A stretch of 15,303 nt of DNA, from the NCBI GenBank assembly GCA_964412365.1, contig CAYPOI010000063.1, positions 1 through 15,303 of the forward strand. Reading direction: 5' to 3'. A model generated the notes under the pieces. The model did not search any database, was not told where the DNA came from, and saw only the letters and a program-made list of their open reading frames with translations. The position numbers were made by a program, and so were the translations under genes. This document shows positions 6,336-13,457 of this stretch, piece by piece. Source of the stretch: CAMTWZ01 sp964412365. Lineage in GTDB: Bacteria > Bacteroidota > Rhodothermia > Balneolales > HLUCCA01. Within the stretch, counting starts at the first letter, position 1; the number at the start of each line of letters is the position of its first letter.

Positions 6336-6739
6336 TGTCCGCAAGTGGTATCTAACTCGAAAAGTAGCTTCAACGTAATCAAATCGCCGTTTTCGTCGGG
6401 TTCGCTCGTCCATTGTCAAACATGTAACGAAACGGGTGCACAAACCTCAGCAACGTAAAAAATAGCCTTGAATTCATCCATTGACCGATTTCGCACCTAT
6501 TTCACAGCCAATCTCCGAATTCAACAGCGATATATGCGATGCACAGATTTCGGAACGATTTTGGGTTTTTTTGTCAACATAATTTGTATAAGTAGTTGTT
6601 ATTATTGGTTTAATATTCTAATTATTATGGTATATAGTTATACTGTCCGCAAGTTCACATTGACTCCTTACGTTGTTATTTGATGACGAACGACGATTTT
6701 TGGCCTAATTTGTAGTTAGTTTAGATAGACTTGCGGACA
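6336..6739 (+). repeat. TGTCCGCAAGT composite element, copy A (full length, 404 bp)
   Basis: This AT-rich element fills the spacer between spmB and the lipase gene. The 11-mer TGTCCGCAAGT occurs directly at 6336-6346 and 6644-6654 and inverted at 6729-6739. It splits the copy into a 308-bp left part and a 96-bp right part. Copy B, in the opposite orientation, has the same layout with 306 and 96 bp. The last 103 bp of the left part align with B without gaps, with shared blocks GCACAGATTT (6541), TAAGTAGTTG and ATTCTAATTA. GTATA-N4-TATAC ends just before the middle 11-mer. The outermost bases resemble IS termini, but there is no transposase gene. The open frame at 6468-6683 inside it has no counterpart in copy B, so the element looks noncoding. 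No further gene is seen in the spacer. Confidence 0.85.
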
Positions 6740-6754
6740 GCATCCCCTTCTTCC

Positions 6755-7456
6755 ATGCCCCTTATCCTCCTCCTACTCCTTATTCAACCCTCTCCGAATC
6801 AGGAATGTGTAATCCTTTTGCACGGACTCGGACGCACCGAATTTTCCATGTCTCGTGTCGAAAGTGAGCTCAAGCGGGATGGATACGTGGTCGTGAATCA
6901 TTCCTATCCATCCACATCCGCAGGCATTCCAGAATTGAGCAAGGTTGTGGGCACGTCGATTGAGCAGTGCCGCGCGATGGGTTCATCCAACATTCATTTC
7001 GTCACCCATTCTCTTGGCGGAATCCTGGTCCGTACCTACTTCCAAACCAACACCGCACCCGATGCGAAGCGAATCGTGATGCTCGGCCCTCCGAATCACG
7101 GAAGCGAAGTGGTCGATATGCACAGCGATGAATGGTGGTTCAAATGGTTCACCGGTCCGGCCGGACAGCAACTTGGAACCACCGGCGACGAGAGCATCCC
7201 CATCCAGCTGGATCCCATCCCTCTCGAAATTGGCATCATTGCGGGTACCGCGAGTGTCGATCCGCTGTTTTATTTCTCATTTGATAAGCCGAACGACGGC
7301 AAAGTATCGGTTGAAAGCGCGATGCTGCCCGAAATGAAGGATTTCATGACGGTATCGAACGATCATACGTTCATGATGTACTCGAGCGAGGTGATCCGAC
7401 AGGTGAAAGCGTTCTTGCGCGACGGTGAATTCGATCGAAACCGATTTGAGGAATGA
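6755..7456 (+). CDS. Alpha/beta-hydrolase, lipase-like, probably exported
   Basis: A 233-residue alpha/beta-hydrolase resembling small triacylglycerol lipases and esterases. The fold signatures are in order: oxyanion-region VILLHGLGR at 19-27, nucleophile elbow HFVTHSLGG with Ser86, the acid Asp181 in KPNDGKVSVESA, and the catalytic His204 in VSNDHTFMM. IVMLGPPNHGSEV at about 107-119 is also typical of this lipase group. The N-terminus MPLILLLLLIQPSPNQ is strongly hydrophobic, so export or membrane anchoring is likely. The ATG at 6755 lies 16 bp after the end of repeat copy A. An alternative TTG start at 6731, inside the repeat's terminal 11-mer, would add eight residues including an Arg and would give a more regular signal peptide. 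The gene converges on the minus-strand EEP gene with only 7 bp between the stops. The natural substrate is unknown. Confidence 0.88.
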   Translation: MPLILLLLLIQPSPNQECVILLHGLGRTEFSMSRVESELKRDGYVVVNHSYPSTSAGIPELSKVVGTSIEQCRAMGSSNIHFVTHSLGGILVRTYFQTNTAPDAKRIVMLGPPNHGSEVVDMHSDEWWFKWFTGPAGQQLGTTGDESIPIQLDPIPLEIGIIAGTASVDPLFYFSFDKPNDGKVSVESAMLPEMKDFMTVSNDHTFMMYSSEVIRQVKAFLRDGEFDRNRFEE

Positions 7457-7463
7457 GAGGGCT

Positions 7464-8273
7464 CTACCACTCCACCCGTGCCACGACCGGCAAGTGATCC
7501 GACGCGTAATTCCCACCTCTGAACGTCGACAATATCGCATGCTTGGTAACCGTCGCTCCTTTTGGCACGAAGATATAATCAATGCGACGCGCGTCGGGGG
7601 AGTTGCGCACAGCGAATCCCTCAAATGTGAAATGCGGACCCACATGTGGGGTTTTCGTCACATGAAACGCATCCTTTATCGCGGGCGGACCTTCACGCAA
7701 GATCCGGTACACCGGGTTGTCTTCCGTGACATTGAAATCCCCCATCAGCACAAACGGCTCGTCTCCGGCAACACGTTGTATGGTTTTCAGAATAAGCCGG
7801 GCTGATTGCTCGCGCGCGATTTGTCCGACGTGATCGAAATGGGTGTTGAACACATGGATAATGGTGCTGTCTTCGCGATTCCGGAAGGATCCGTATGTGA
7901 GGATGCGGGGAAGGGCGGCATCCCACGACTTGGAAGGAACTCGAGGTGTTTCAGACAGCCAATCGGTATGATCGGACCCCGGAATCAGCTCGAACTCTGC
8001 ATCATTGTACATCAGAGCAGAAAATTCGCCGGCCTTTGCGCCATCATTTCGTCCTACACCGATGTAGGTGTATCCATCCAATTCGTCGACGAGATAATCC
8101 AACTGATGCGCCAATCCTTCTTGGGTGCCGATGAAATCGGGCTGTTCATATCGGATGATGGCGGCCACATGCGCTTTCCGATTGTCCCATTTGTTGATCC
8201 CATCCGAATCGGTATCGAACCGGATGTTGTATGTCATGAACGTGATTTGAAGGATCAGCGCGACGTGGAGCAT
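7464..8273 (-). CDS. Endonuclease/exonuclease/phosphatase (EEP) family protein
   Basis: A 269-residue protein of the DNase I-like EEP fold, whose members are Mg-dependent nucleases or phosphodiesterases acting on nucleic acids, phosphoinositides or sphingomyelin. All the hallmark motifs are present: FMTYNIRFD (N16), IGTQEG (metal-binding E52), FNTHFDHVG (H145, D147), LMGDFNVT (D179, N181), RRIDYIFV (D232) and ASDHLPVVA (D259, H260). Catalytic residues look intact. The first strand begins at residue 10, leaving only a short hydrophobic leader, so I do not call a signal peptide; the upstream neighbours act in the envelope, but that does not locate this protein. The start at 8273 follows the VKOR stop by 4 bp, making it the last gene of a dsbA-VKOR-EEP operon. 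It resembles the hydrolases usually annotated simply as EEP family protein, and I cannot give the substrate. Confidence 0.93.
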   Translation of the reverse strand: MLHVALILQITFMTYNIRFDTDSDGINKWDNRKAHVAAIIRYEQPDFIGTQEGLAHQLDYLVDELDGYTYIGVGRNDGAKAGEFSALMYNDAEFELIPGSDHTDWLSETPRVPSKSWDAALPRILTYGSFRNREDSTIIHVFNTHFDHVGQIAREQSARLILKTIQRVAGDEPFVLMGDFNVTEDNPVYRILREGPPAIKDAFHVTKTPHVGPHFTFEGFAVRNSPDARRIDYIFVPKGATVTKHAILSTFRGGNYASDHLPVVARVEW

Positions 8274-8277
8274 GGTT

Positions 8278-8685
8278 TCATTCTTTTCGTAACGCCAGAA
8301 TCGCCACGAGTAGTGTGGTCACGGCCGCTGAAAAGAGACACCAGGTGCAGAACGCATTCAGAACGAACGCCTGTAGATAGACCAGCCACAAACTGAAGGC
8401 GAAGCCGCTCAGATTTACCAGAAACAATCCGTTCAGGATTTTGGCATTCTCACTTTGCATGTAGGCCGTGATGCCGATCACGCAGATCAGATAGTAGGCA
8501 TAGCCGAGAAAGGCGAGAGGAATTCCGAAGATGCTGGAAAACTCGCTATTCAACACGGTATCGCAACCGTCGGATAGCAGGCATCCCGCATTATCCCGAT
8601 ACAAATGCTTTACGGTGAGGTAGGTGGCATCGGCGTATCCAGCCAACGCTAACGCAGCATACGCGAATCGGGATGTGGATTTCAT
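8278..8685 (-). CDS. Vitamin K epoxide reductase (VKOR) homolog
   Basis: A 135-residue four-helix membrane protein of the bacterial VKOR family, which reoxidises DsbA-like partners and passes electrons to quinone, replacing DsbB. All four redox cysteines are present: the loop pair C35 and C41 in GCLLSDGCDTV, and the active-site CxxC in NAFCTWCLF (C113, C116). The conserved Ser/Gly stretch FSSIFGIPLAFLGYAYY lies at 49-65. Hydrophobic helices lie near 5-25, 53-75, 83-105 and 113-131. It lacks a fused thioredoxin domain; that role is supplied by the dsbA-like gene just upstream, whose stop overlaps this start in ATGA. Coupled expression with that partner strongly supports an envelope disulfide-forming relay. 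Confidence 0.95.
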   Translation of the reverse strand: MKSTSRFAYAALALAGYADATYLTVKHLYRDNAGCLLSDGCDTVLNSEFSSIFGIPLAFLGYAYYLICVIGITAYMQSENAKILNGLFLVNLSGFAFSLWLVYLQAFVLNAFCTWCLFSAAVTTLLVAILALRKE

Positions 8686-9356
8686 AGTTTTTCGAGCTCG
8701 ACTTTCACCAGATTTCGGAATCCGTCGACATCACCCGGATTGCGAACCAACGTTCCGTTGAAGAAAAATGCCGGTACGGATGGGATGTTCAACTGCCGAC
8801 CCGAATTGAAATCACGATCAATTTTTGCGATGATGTCGGGGTTGCGGAGATCTTGCTGAAATTGGACGTCGTTCAGCTCCAACTGACGGGCCATTTGAAG
8901 GAAAACGGTCGTGGGGATGCCACGGGTCCAAGCGGCTTGGTTGGTCATGATCAAGTCGTGCATCTCCCAGAATTTGCCTTGGCGCCCGGCGGCTTCGGCG
9001 GCAGCCGCAGCGGTCTTCGCATATTGATGGCTTGGAAGCGGGAAGTGCCGGAATACGAAATAGACGTCGTCACCGAATTCTTCCATCACTTGCTTCACGA
9101 TCGGATGAAAATAACCGCAAGCGCCACACTGGTAATCGCCATATTCAACGATACGAAGGGCTGCATCCGGATTGCCCATTCCCCATTCCGTGCCAACAGG
9201 CTGCAAATCAGCCATGGCTCCGGCGCCCGCGGGTGAAGCTGCGTTGGCATCGGGTTTGGCGATGAACCAAATCGAGCCAGTTAGGATGACGAGAACGGTG
9301 ATGAGTCCGCCCCAAAGGACGATGGGTGACGTTTGACGGGATTTCGTGGTAGCCAT
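8682..9356 (-). CDS. Membrane-anchored DsbA-like thiol oxidoreductase
   Basis: A 224-residue thioredoxin-fold protein of the DsbA group (thioredoxin_4 type), oxidising cysteine pairs in exported proteins. Residues 12-33 form a single hydrophobic segment after a basic N-terminus, with no clear cleavage site, so it is probably an anchored envelope protein. A low-complexity Ala/Gly linker (about 37-50) precedes the catalytic domain. The active site is YGDYQCGACGYFH with C77 and C80. The cis-proline loop NIPSVPAFFFNG follows near 193-204. Its stop overlaps the VKOR start (ATGA), so the pair is translationally coupled. The start at 9356 is the first ATG after the element copy B, 80 bp downstream of its terminal 11-mer. 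TAGAAT in the leader may be a -10 box, but no good -35 box is visible. Confidence 0.95.
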   Translation of the reverse strand: MATTKSRQTSPIVLWGGLITVLVILTGSIWFIAKPDANAASPAGAGAMADLQPVGTEWGMGNPDAALRIVEYGDYQCGACGYFHPIVKQVMEEFGDDVYFVFRHFPLPSHQYAKTAAAAAEAAGRQGKFWEMHDLIMTNQAAWTRGIPTTVFLQMARQLELNDVQFQQDLRNPDIIAKIDRDFNSGRQLNIPSVPAFFFNGTLVRNPGDVDGFRNLVKVELEKL

Positions 9357-9436
9357 GAGGTAATTTTGATGTTTATTCTATCAAGTTCGTGCTTTTTGGG
9401 TAATGGGACAAGAAATGCGGATTCTAAAAAGCATGT

Positions 9437-9838
9437 TGTCCGCAAGTCACTCTAAACTCACTACAAATTGCCACGGAAATATCACATGATCCATCGCAGA
9501 CACCGATTGGAGTATATGTTAACTTGCGGACAGTATAACTCTATACCTAATTAATTAGAATTTCCAACGTTTATTATCAACTACTTAACCGAATGTACAC
9601 GTCTGGATTCGCACGTTTTATTCCTAAATCTGTGCAGTTCCAAGTTTGGTATTGACTTTGCATCCCTTGTGTGTAAAAAGTCAAAAAACGGCCTGGTTAG
9701 CTTGATTACAAGGATTCCCTATTTAGAGGAAAATTCCATAAGCCATTATCAAAAAGCCAATTGTTTAACCATTTGGTTGACAAAACATCGAATCAATCAC
9801 ACTAACATCATTTTTGCGGTTTTCACCACTTGCGGACA
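9437..9838 (-). repeat. TGTCCGCAAGT composite element, copy B (full length, 402 bp, inverted)
   Basis: Occupies most of the divergent spacer between dsbA (-) and the ABC-F gene (+), in the opposite orientation to copy A. 11-mers lie at 9828-9838 and 9522-9532 (both reverse-complemented relative to the plus strand) and at 9437-9447. This gives parts of 306 and 96 bp, against 308 and 96 bp in copy A. The 96-bp parts of A and B align without gaps at 64 of 96 positions, with conservation concentrated in the outer 20-35 bp and little in the centre. The block AAATCTGTGC at 9626-9635 is the reverse complement of GCACAGATTT of copy A at the same distance from the middle 11-mer. The remaining bases, 9357-9436 and 9839-9891, should hold the two promoters and leaders; I see no other gene. 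Confidence 0.85.
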
Positions 9839-9891
9839 CTCATCCCCTACTCCTAACCAAAATCACACCTCGACTCCCCGTATCTTCCCGC

Positions 9892-11742
9892 ATGACTTAC
9901 CTCTCCGTTGAGAATCTCTCAAAATCGTTCGGACTTAAAACCCTCTTTTCCGGCCTTACGTTCGGTTTATCCCGTGGCGACAAAACCGCTCTCATCGCTA
10001 AAAATGGTACCGGGAAATCCACTCTTTTACGCATACTCGCCAAGCAAGAACCACAAGATTCCGGCCTTTTATCCATTCGGAACGGTCTTCGCATCGGTTA
10101 TCTCGAACAAGATCCTGCTCTCGACCCGAAAAAAACCATCCGCGAATTCATTTCCACAGGTGAGTCAGACTTGGTTCGCATCGCTCTGGATTATGAAATC
10201 GCTGTCGAGCGTCAATCGGAAGATTACAACGAGACCACCCATGCCGCGTTCGAAAAGGCCTTCGCCGCGATGGATGCGGCCAACGCTTGGGATTATGAGC
10301 AGCGAATGCATCAGATCCTGGGTAAGCTCGACATCCATCATTTAGATCAGCCCATTTCCACGCTGTCCGGCGGCGAGCGCAAACGCGTGGCCTTGGCTTT
10401 CGTTTTGCTCGACAAACCCGATCTGTTGATTCTCGATGAGCCGACCAACCATCTCGATGTGAACATGATCGAATGGCTAGAAGCTTACTTAATGAAAGAA
10501 ATGGTGACATTGCTGATGGTGACGCACGATCGCTATTTCCTCGACCGAGTGTGCGACCACATCCTCGAGATCTACAACGGAAACTTGTATCACCACACCG
10601 GCAATTACGGCGATTATCTGGTTTCGCGCGCCGAACGCGAGCAGATTCTGAGTGTCGATGCCCATAAGGCCGACCGCCTTCTGAAAAAAGAGATGGATTG
10701 GATGCGGAAGTCGCCCCGGGCCCGCACAACGAAATCAAAATCACGCATCGATGCCTTCTATCGGCTCCAGGATAAAGTGGGTAGCGGCACCACGGAAACC
10801 GACATCCAGCTCGATATGAAAATCACCCGCCTCGGCGGACAAGTGCTGGAAGTGACCAACATCCAAAAACGATTCGGCGAAAAAGTCATCTTAAATGGCT
10901 TCAGCTATTCCTTCAAACGAGGCGAGCGGATCGGCGTGATCGGCGGTAATGGAGCCGGAAAAAGTACGTTCCTCAATATTCTGACAGGTGCGGAACCGGT
11001 CGATTCGGGCACCATCGAAACCGGAAGCACCGTCCAATTCGGTCATTACAAACAACAAGGACTCACCCTTCCTGCCGACAAACGGGCGATCGATGTATTG
11101 AAGGATGTTGCCGAAGTGATCGAATTGTCGGATGGATCGCGCATAAGCGCGGGTCAGTTCCTTGAGCGGTTCCGATTCAATTCCGAAACCCAGTACACGC
11201 CCATCGGTAAGTTGAGCGGCGGGGAAAAACGCCGACTCGGACTGATGATGGCGCTCCTCCGTCATCCCAACTTTTTGATTTTGGATGAACCGACAAATGA
11301 CTTGGATCTGGAGACGCTTCAAATCTTGGAAGAATTCTTACTCGGATTCGGCGGCTGTCTGATCATCGTGAGTCACGACCGGTTCTTCATGGATAAGCTC
11401 GTCGAACACTTTTTCGTGTTTGAAGGGGATGGAGTCGTGCGCGATTTCAATGGTTCGTATATGGAATATCGGGCCTTGGCCGATCGCAAAGCCGAGCCCG
11501 CCGCGAAATCGGCGCCTGTGGCCGCATCCGCACCTGCATCCAAACCAGCGAACAAAGACAATCGCAAGGTGAGGGATTTGGAAAAAGCAATTGATGCTCT
11601 CGAAACCGAAAAAAGCTTGTTGGAGACGATGATTGGAAGTGGGGACTTATCGGATGAGGACCTCATCGAAACATCGAAGCAATATGGAGACGTGGTCGCG
11701 AATTTGGAGTCAAAAATGAATGAATGGATAGACGCACAGTGA
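9892..11742 (+). CDS. uup: ABC-F family ATPase, Uup-like
   Basis: A 616-residue soluble protein with two ABC domains and no membrane segments, the ABC-F architecture; characterised members act at the ribosome, and Uup also affects transposon excision in E. coli. Domain 1 has Walker A AKNGTGKST at 36-44, signature LSGGERKR near 158 and Walker B LLILDEPTNHLD near 178. The interdomain linker contains KSPRARTTKSKSRID near 273-287, typical of the Uup subgroup. Domain 2 has GGNGAGKST near 350, LSGGEKRR near 441 and LILDEPTNDLD near 462. An Ala/Pro-rich linker precedes a C-terminal coiled coil (about 550-616), also Uup-like. The frame is open from 9814, but the domain begins MTYLSVENLSKSFG at 9892. 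Leader DNA includes the end of copy B. The stop TGA at 11740-11742 immediately adjoins copy C of the element. Confidence 0.93.
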   Translation: MTYLSVENLSKSFGLKTLFSGLTFGLSRGDKTALIAKNGTGKSTLLRILAKQEPQDSGLLSIRNGLRIGYLEQDPALDPKKTIREFISTGESDLVRIALDYEIAVERQSEDYNETTHAAFEKAFAAMDAANAWDYEQRMHQILGKLDIHHLDQPISTLSGGERKRVALAFVLLDKPDLLILDEPTNHLDVNMIEWLEAYLMKEMVTLLMVTHDRYFLDRVCDHILEIYNGNLYHHTGNYGDYLVSRAEREQILSVDAHKADRLLKKEMDWMRKSPRARTTKSKSRIDAFYRLQDKVGSGTTETDIQLDMKITRLGGQVLEVTNIQKRFGEKVILNGFSYSFKRGERIGVIGGNGAGKSTFLNILTGAEPVDSGTIETGSTVQFGHYKQQGLTLPADKRAIDVLKDVAEVIELSDGSRISAGQFLERFRFNSETQYTPIGKLSGGEKRRLGLMMALLRHPNFLILDEPTNDLDLETLQILEEFLLGFGGCLIIVSHDRFFMDKLVEHFFVFEGDGVVRDFNGSYMEYRALADRKAEPAAKSAPVAASAPASKPANKDNRKVRDLEKAIDALETEKSLLETMIGSGDLSDEDLIETSKQYGDVVANLESKMNEWIDAQ

Positions 11743-11852
11743 TACTGTCCGCAAGTGGTCCTATTTCGAATCGGCGCTAAAACATCGATATTCAGCTTGA
11801 ATCGACAATTTTAAGTTATTATTTGCATGGAGTTACGTTTGACTTCCGGACA
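11743..11852 (+). repeat. TGTCCGCAAGT element, short copy C (107 bp between outer 11-mer ends)
   Basis: The left 11-mer at 11746-11756 is followed by GGT, as at the outer ends of copies A and B. The right one, ACTTCCGGACA at 11842-11852, has one substitution and is followed by GCATC as in copies A and D. The middle 11-mer and most of the 300-bp left part are missing, so C looks like an internally deleted or alternative short form. Conserved TATACTG-like bases at its left edge follow the ABC-F stop directly, and both plausible start codons of the epimerase-like gene lie within it. Confidence 0.75.
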
Positions 11853-12507
11853 GCATCCTCAACACACCCTCCTCATCACAGGCGCATCGGGGATGGTGGG
11901 TGAAGGCGTTCTGCTGATCGCGCTTCAGGATCCCGAGATGACCAAAGTTATTGTATTGGGTCGACGTGCGTGCGGACACTCGCATCCCAAACTCACTGAA
12001 ATCCTACATCCGGATCTGATGGATATTTCACCGATCGCGGATCATTTGCAAGGCATCGATTCGTGCGCGTTTTGTCTGGGTGTGTCGTCGGTCGGGAAAT
12101 CCGAAGCCGAGTACACATCCCTCACTCACACGCTCACATTGAGTATTGCGAGAGTTTTGGCAGAGAAAAATCCGAACATGAGATTCTTGTATGTGTCCGG
12201 AGTCGGTACGGATCGCACGGAGAAGGGGCGGTCGATGTGGGCACGGGTGAAAGGCCGCACCGAGAATGATTTATTGAAGCTTCCGATCCGAGCTGCGTAT
12301 GGTGTCCAGCCCGGTTTTTTGCTTCCGATTCCAGGTCAACTACACGCATTGCCCTATTACCGATACGTGAACTGGTTGTACCCGGTTCTTCGTGTGCTTG
12401 CTCCGAAATCCGCGTGCACGTTGCCTGAACTTGCTCAAACCATGATTCGCGTTGCGAAGCACGGACATTCGAGCGACGTCATCACCGTAACCGATATGCG
12501 TTCATGA
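11827..12507 (+). CDS. NAD(P)-binding epimerase-like protein (atypical SDR)
   Basis: A 226-residue Rossmann-fold protein of the NAD-dependent epimerase/dehydratase or NmrA-like atypical SDR group. TLLITGASGMVGEGVL at 14-29 holds the dinucleotide-binding GxxGxxG motif. Further matches are KVIVLGRR near 40-47, CAFCLGVSSVGKSEAEY near 79-95 and FLYVSGVGTDR near 119-129. AYGVQPGFLLPIPG near 157-170 also fits this short family. The classical YxxxK is not in its usual place. Relatives normally begin two to four residues before LLITG, but no ATG, GTG or TTG exists there. The available starts, ATG at 11827 and TTG at 11839, lie in element copy C, so the N-terminus MELRLTSGQHPQH is at least partly element-derived. 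The stop overlaps the exchanger start (ATGA). The substrate is unknown. Confidence 0.85.
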   Translation: MELRLTSGQHPQHTLLITGASGMVGEGVLLIALQDPEMTKVIVLGRRACGHSHPKLTEILHPDLMDISPIADHLQGIDSCAFCLGVSSVGKSEAEYTSLTHTLTLSIARVLAEKNPNMRFLYVSGVGTDRTEKGRSMWARVKGRTENDLLKLPIRAAYGVQPGFLLPIPGQLHALPYYRYVNWLYPVLRVLAPKSACTLPELAQTMIRVAKHGHSSDVITVTDMRS

Positions 12508-13439
12508 CGATCCTTCTTTTCATTATCGGACTCATTTTCCTTGTCGCCGGTGCGGAAGCGCTCGTGAAAGGTGCGTCCAGCTTGGCAGGACGAGTAGGAA
12601 TATCCCCACTTGTAATCGGGCTGACGGTCGTCGCGTTCGGAACCAGCGCTCCGGAAATGGCTGTGAGTGCGGCGGCCTCATTGAATGGCCAATACGATTT
12701 GGCGATGGGAAATGTGGTTGGGAGCAACATTTTCAATGTGCTGTTCATCTTGGGTGTTTCGGCGCTGATCATGCCCTTGGTGGTGTCGCATCAACTCATC
12801 CGCTTGGATGTGCCGTTGATGATCGGTCTGTCGGTACTATTATTGTTTTTAGGCTGGGATGGGACCATACAACGCTGGGAAGCTGTTTTGCTTTTCTCAG
12901 GGATCATCATCTACACGGTTTTTCTCATACGGCAAAGCCGAAAGGAAATGGCTGCCTCGGAGTCCTCCACGGATGCCATCCCATCCGGATCAATCTGGCT
13001 GAACGGAGTGTACATCATCGGAGGATTGACGCTACTTGTTGTCGGATCGGGATGGTTGGTAGACTCGTCCATCGCGTTCGCGAACTATTTCGGGGTGAGT
13101 GAGCGCATTATCGGACTAACGATCGTCGCAGCAGGAACATCGCTTCCGGAATTGGCCACATCCGTACTGGCCAGCATCCGAGGCGAACGGGATATCGCGG
13201 TCGGAAATGTGGTCGGAAGCAATGTTTTCAACATCCTGAGTGTATTGGGACTGTCGGGCATGTTGTCTCCGATTGGCTTGAGCGTGTCCACATCCACCTT
13301 GTCGTTCGATCTTCCGGTCATGATTCTTGCCGCAGCCATCTGCTTGCCCTTGTTCTTCACAGGGATGAAAATTTCGCGATGGGAGGGGGGATTTTTCCTG
13401 GTGGCGTATGTGGCTTATACATTTTGGCTGGTACGTTGA
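12504..13439 (+). CDS. CaCA-family calcium/sodium (cation) antiporter, YrbG-like
   Basis: A 311-residue integral membrane exchanger of the Ca2+/cation antiporter superfamily, probably extruding Ca2+ or another cation in exchange for Na+ or H+. It shows the two diagnostic inverted alpha repeats. Alpha-1 contains GLTVVAFGTSAPEMAVS at 39-55 followed by GNVVGSNIFNVLFILG. Alpha-2 contains GLTIVAAGTSLPELATS near 204-220 followed by GNVVGSNVFNILSVLG. About ten hydrophobic helices are visible, with a short hydrophilic loop (RQSRKEMAASESSTDA) near residues 143-158. The length is that of the bacterial YrbG type. Translation is coupled to the epimerase-like gene by an ATGA overlap. The gene converges on the ABC-2 permease gene, with element copy D between them. 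Confidence 0.96.
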   Translation: MTILLFIIGLIFLVAGAEALVKGASSLAGRVGISPLVIGLTVVAFGTSAPEMAVSAAASLNGQYDLAMGNVVGSNIFNVLFILGVSALIMPLVVSHQLIRLDVPLMIGLSVLLLFLGWDGTIQRWEAVLLFSGIIIYTVFLIRQSRKEMAASESSTDAIPSGSIWLNGVYIIGGLTLLVVGSGWLVDSSIAFANYFGVSERIIGLTIVAAGTSLPELATSVLASIRGERDIAVGNVVGSNVFNILSVLGLSGMLSPIGLSVSTSTLSFDLPVMILAAAICLPLFFTGMKISRWEGGFFLVAYVAYTFWLVR

Positions 13440-13457
13440 TTTTTATCACGGTCTTTT

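Noticed and set aside
6468..6683. 71-codon hydrophobic open frame inside element copy A
   Set aside because: Copy B, colinear with A, has no matching frame; the hydrophobic residues reflect AT-rich DNA.
6644..6739. Classical integron attC site
   Set aside because: No GTTRRRY/RYYYAAC core pair in the right place, genes lie in both orientations, and there is no integrase; only a loose analogy to cassette recombination sites remains.
9669..9911. 80-codon open frame inside element copy B and the ABC-F leader
   Set aside because: It runs against the element orientation, is absent from copy A, and overlaps the ABC-F start in another frame.
10148..10744. 198-codon minus-strand open frame within the ABC-F gene
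   Set aside because: Antisense to Walker and signature motifs of the ABC-F protein, with an Arg/Ser-rich composition typical of a shadow frame.
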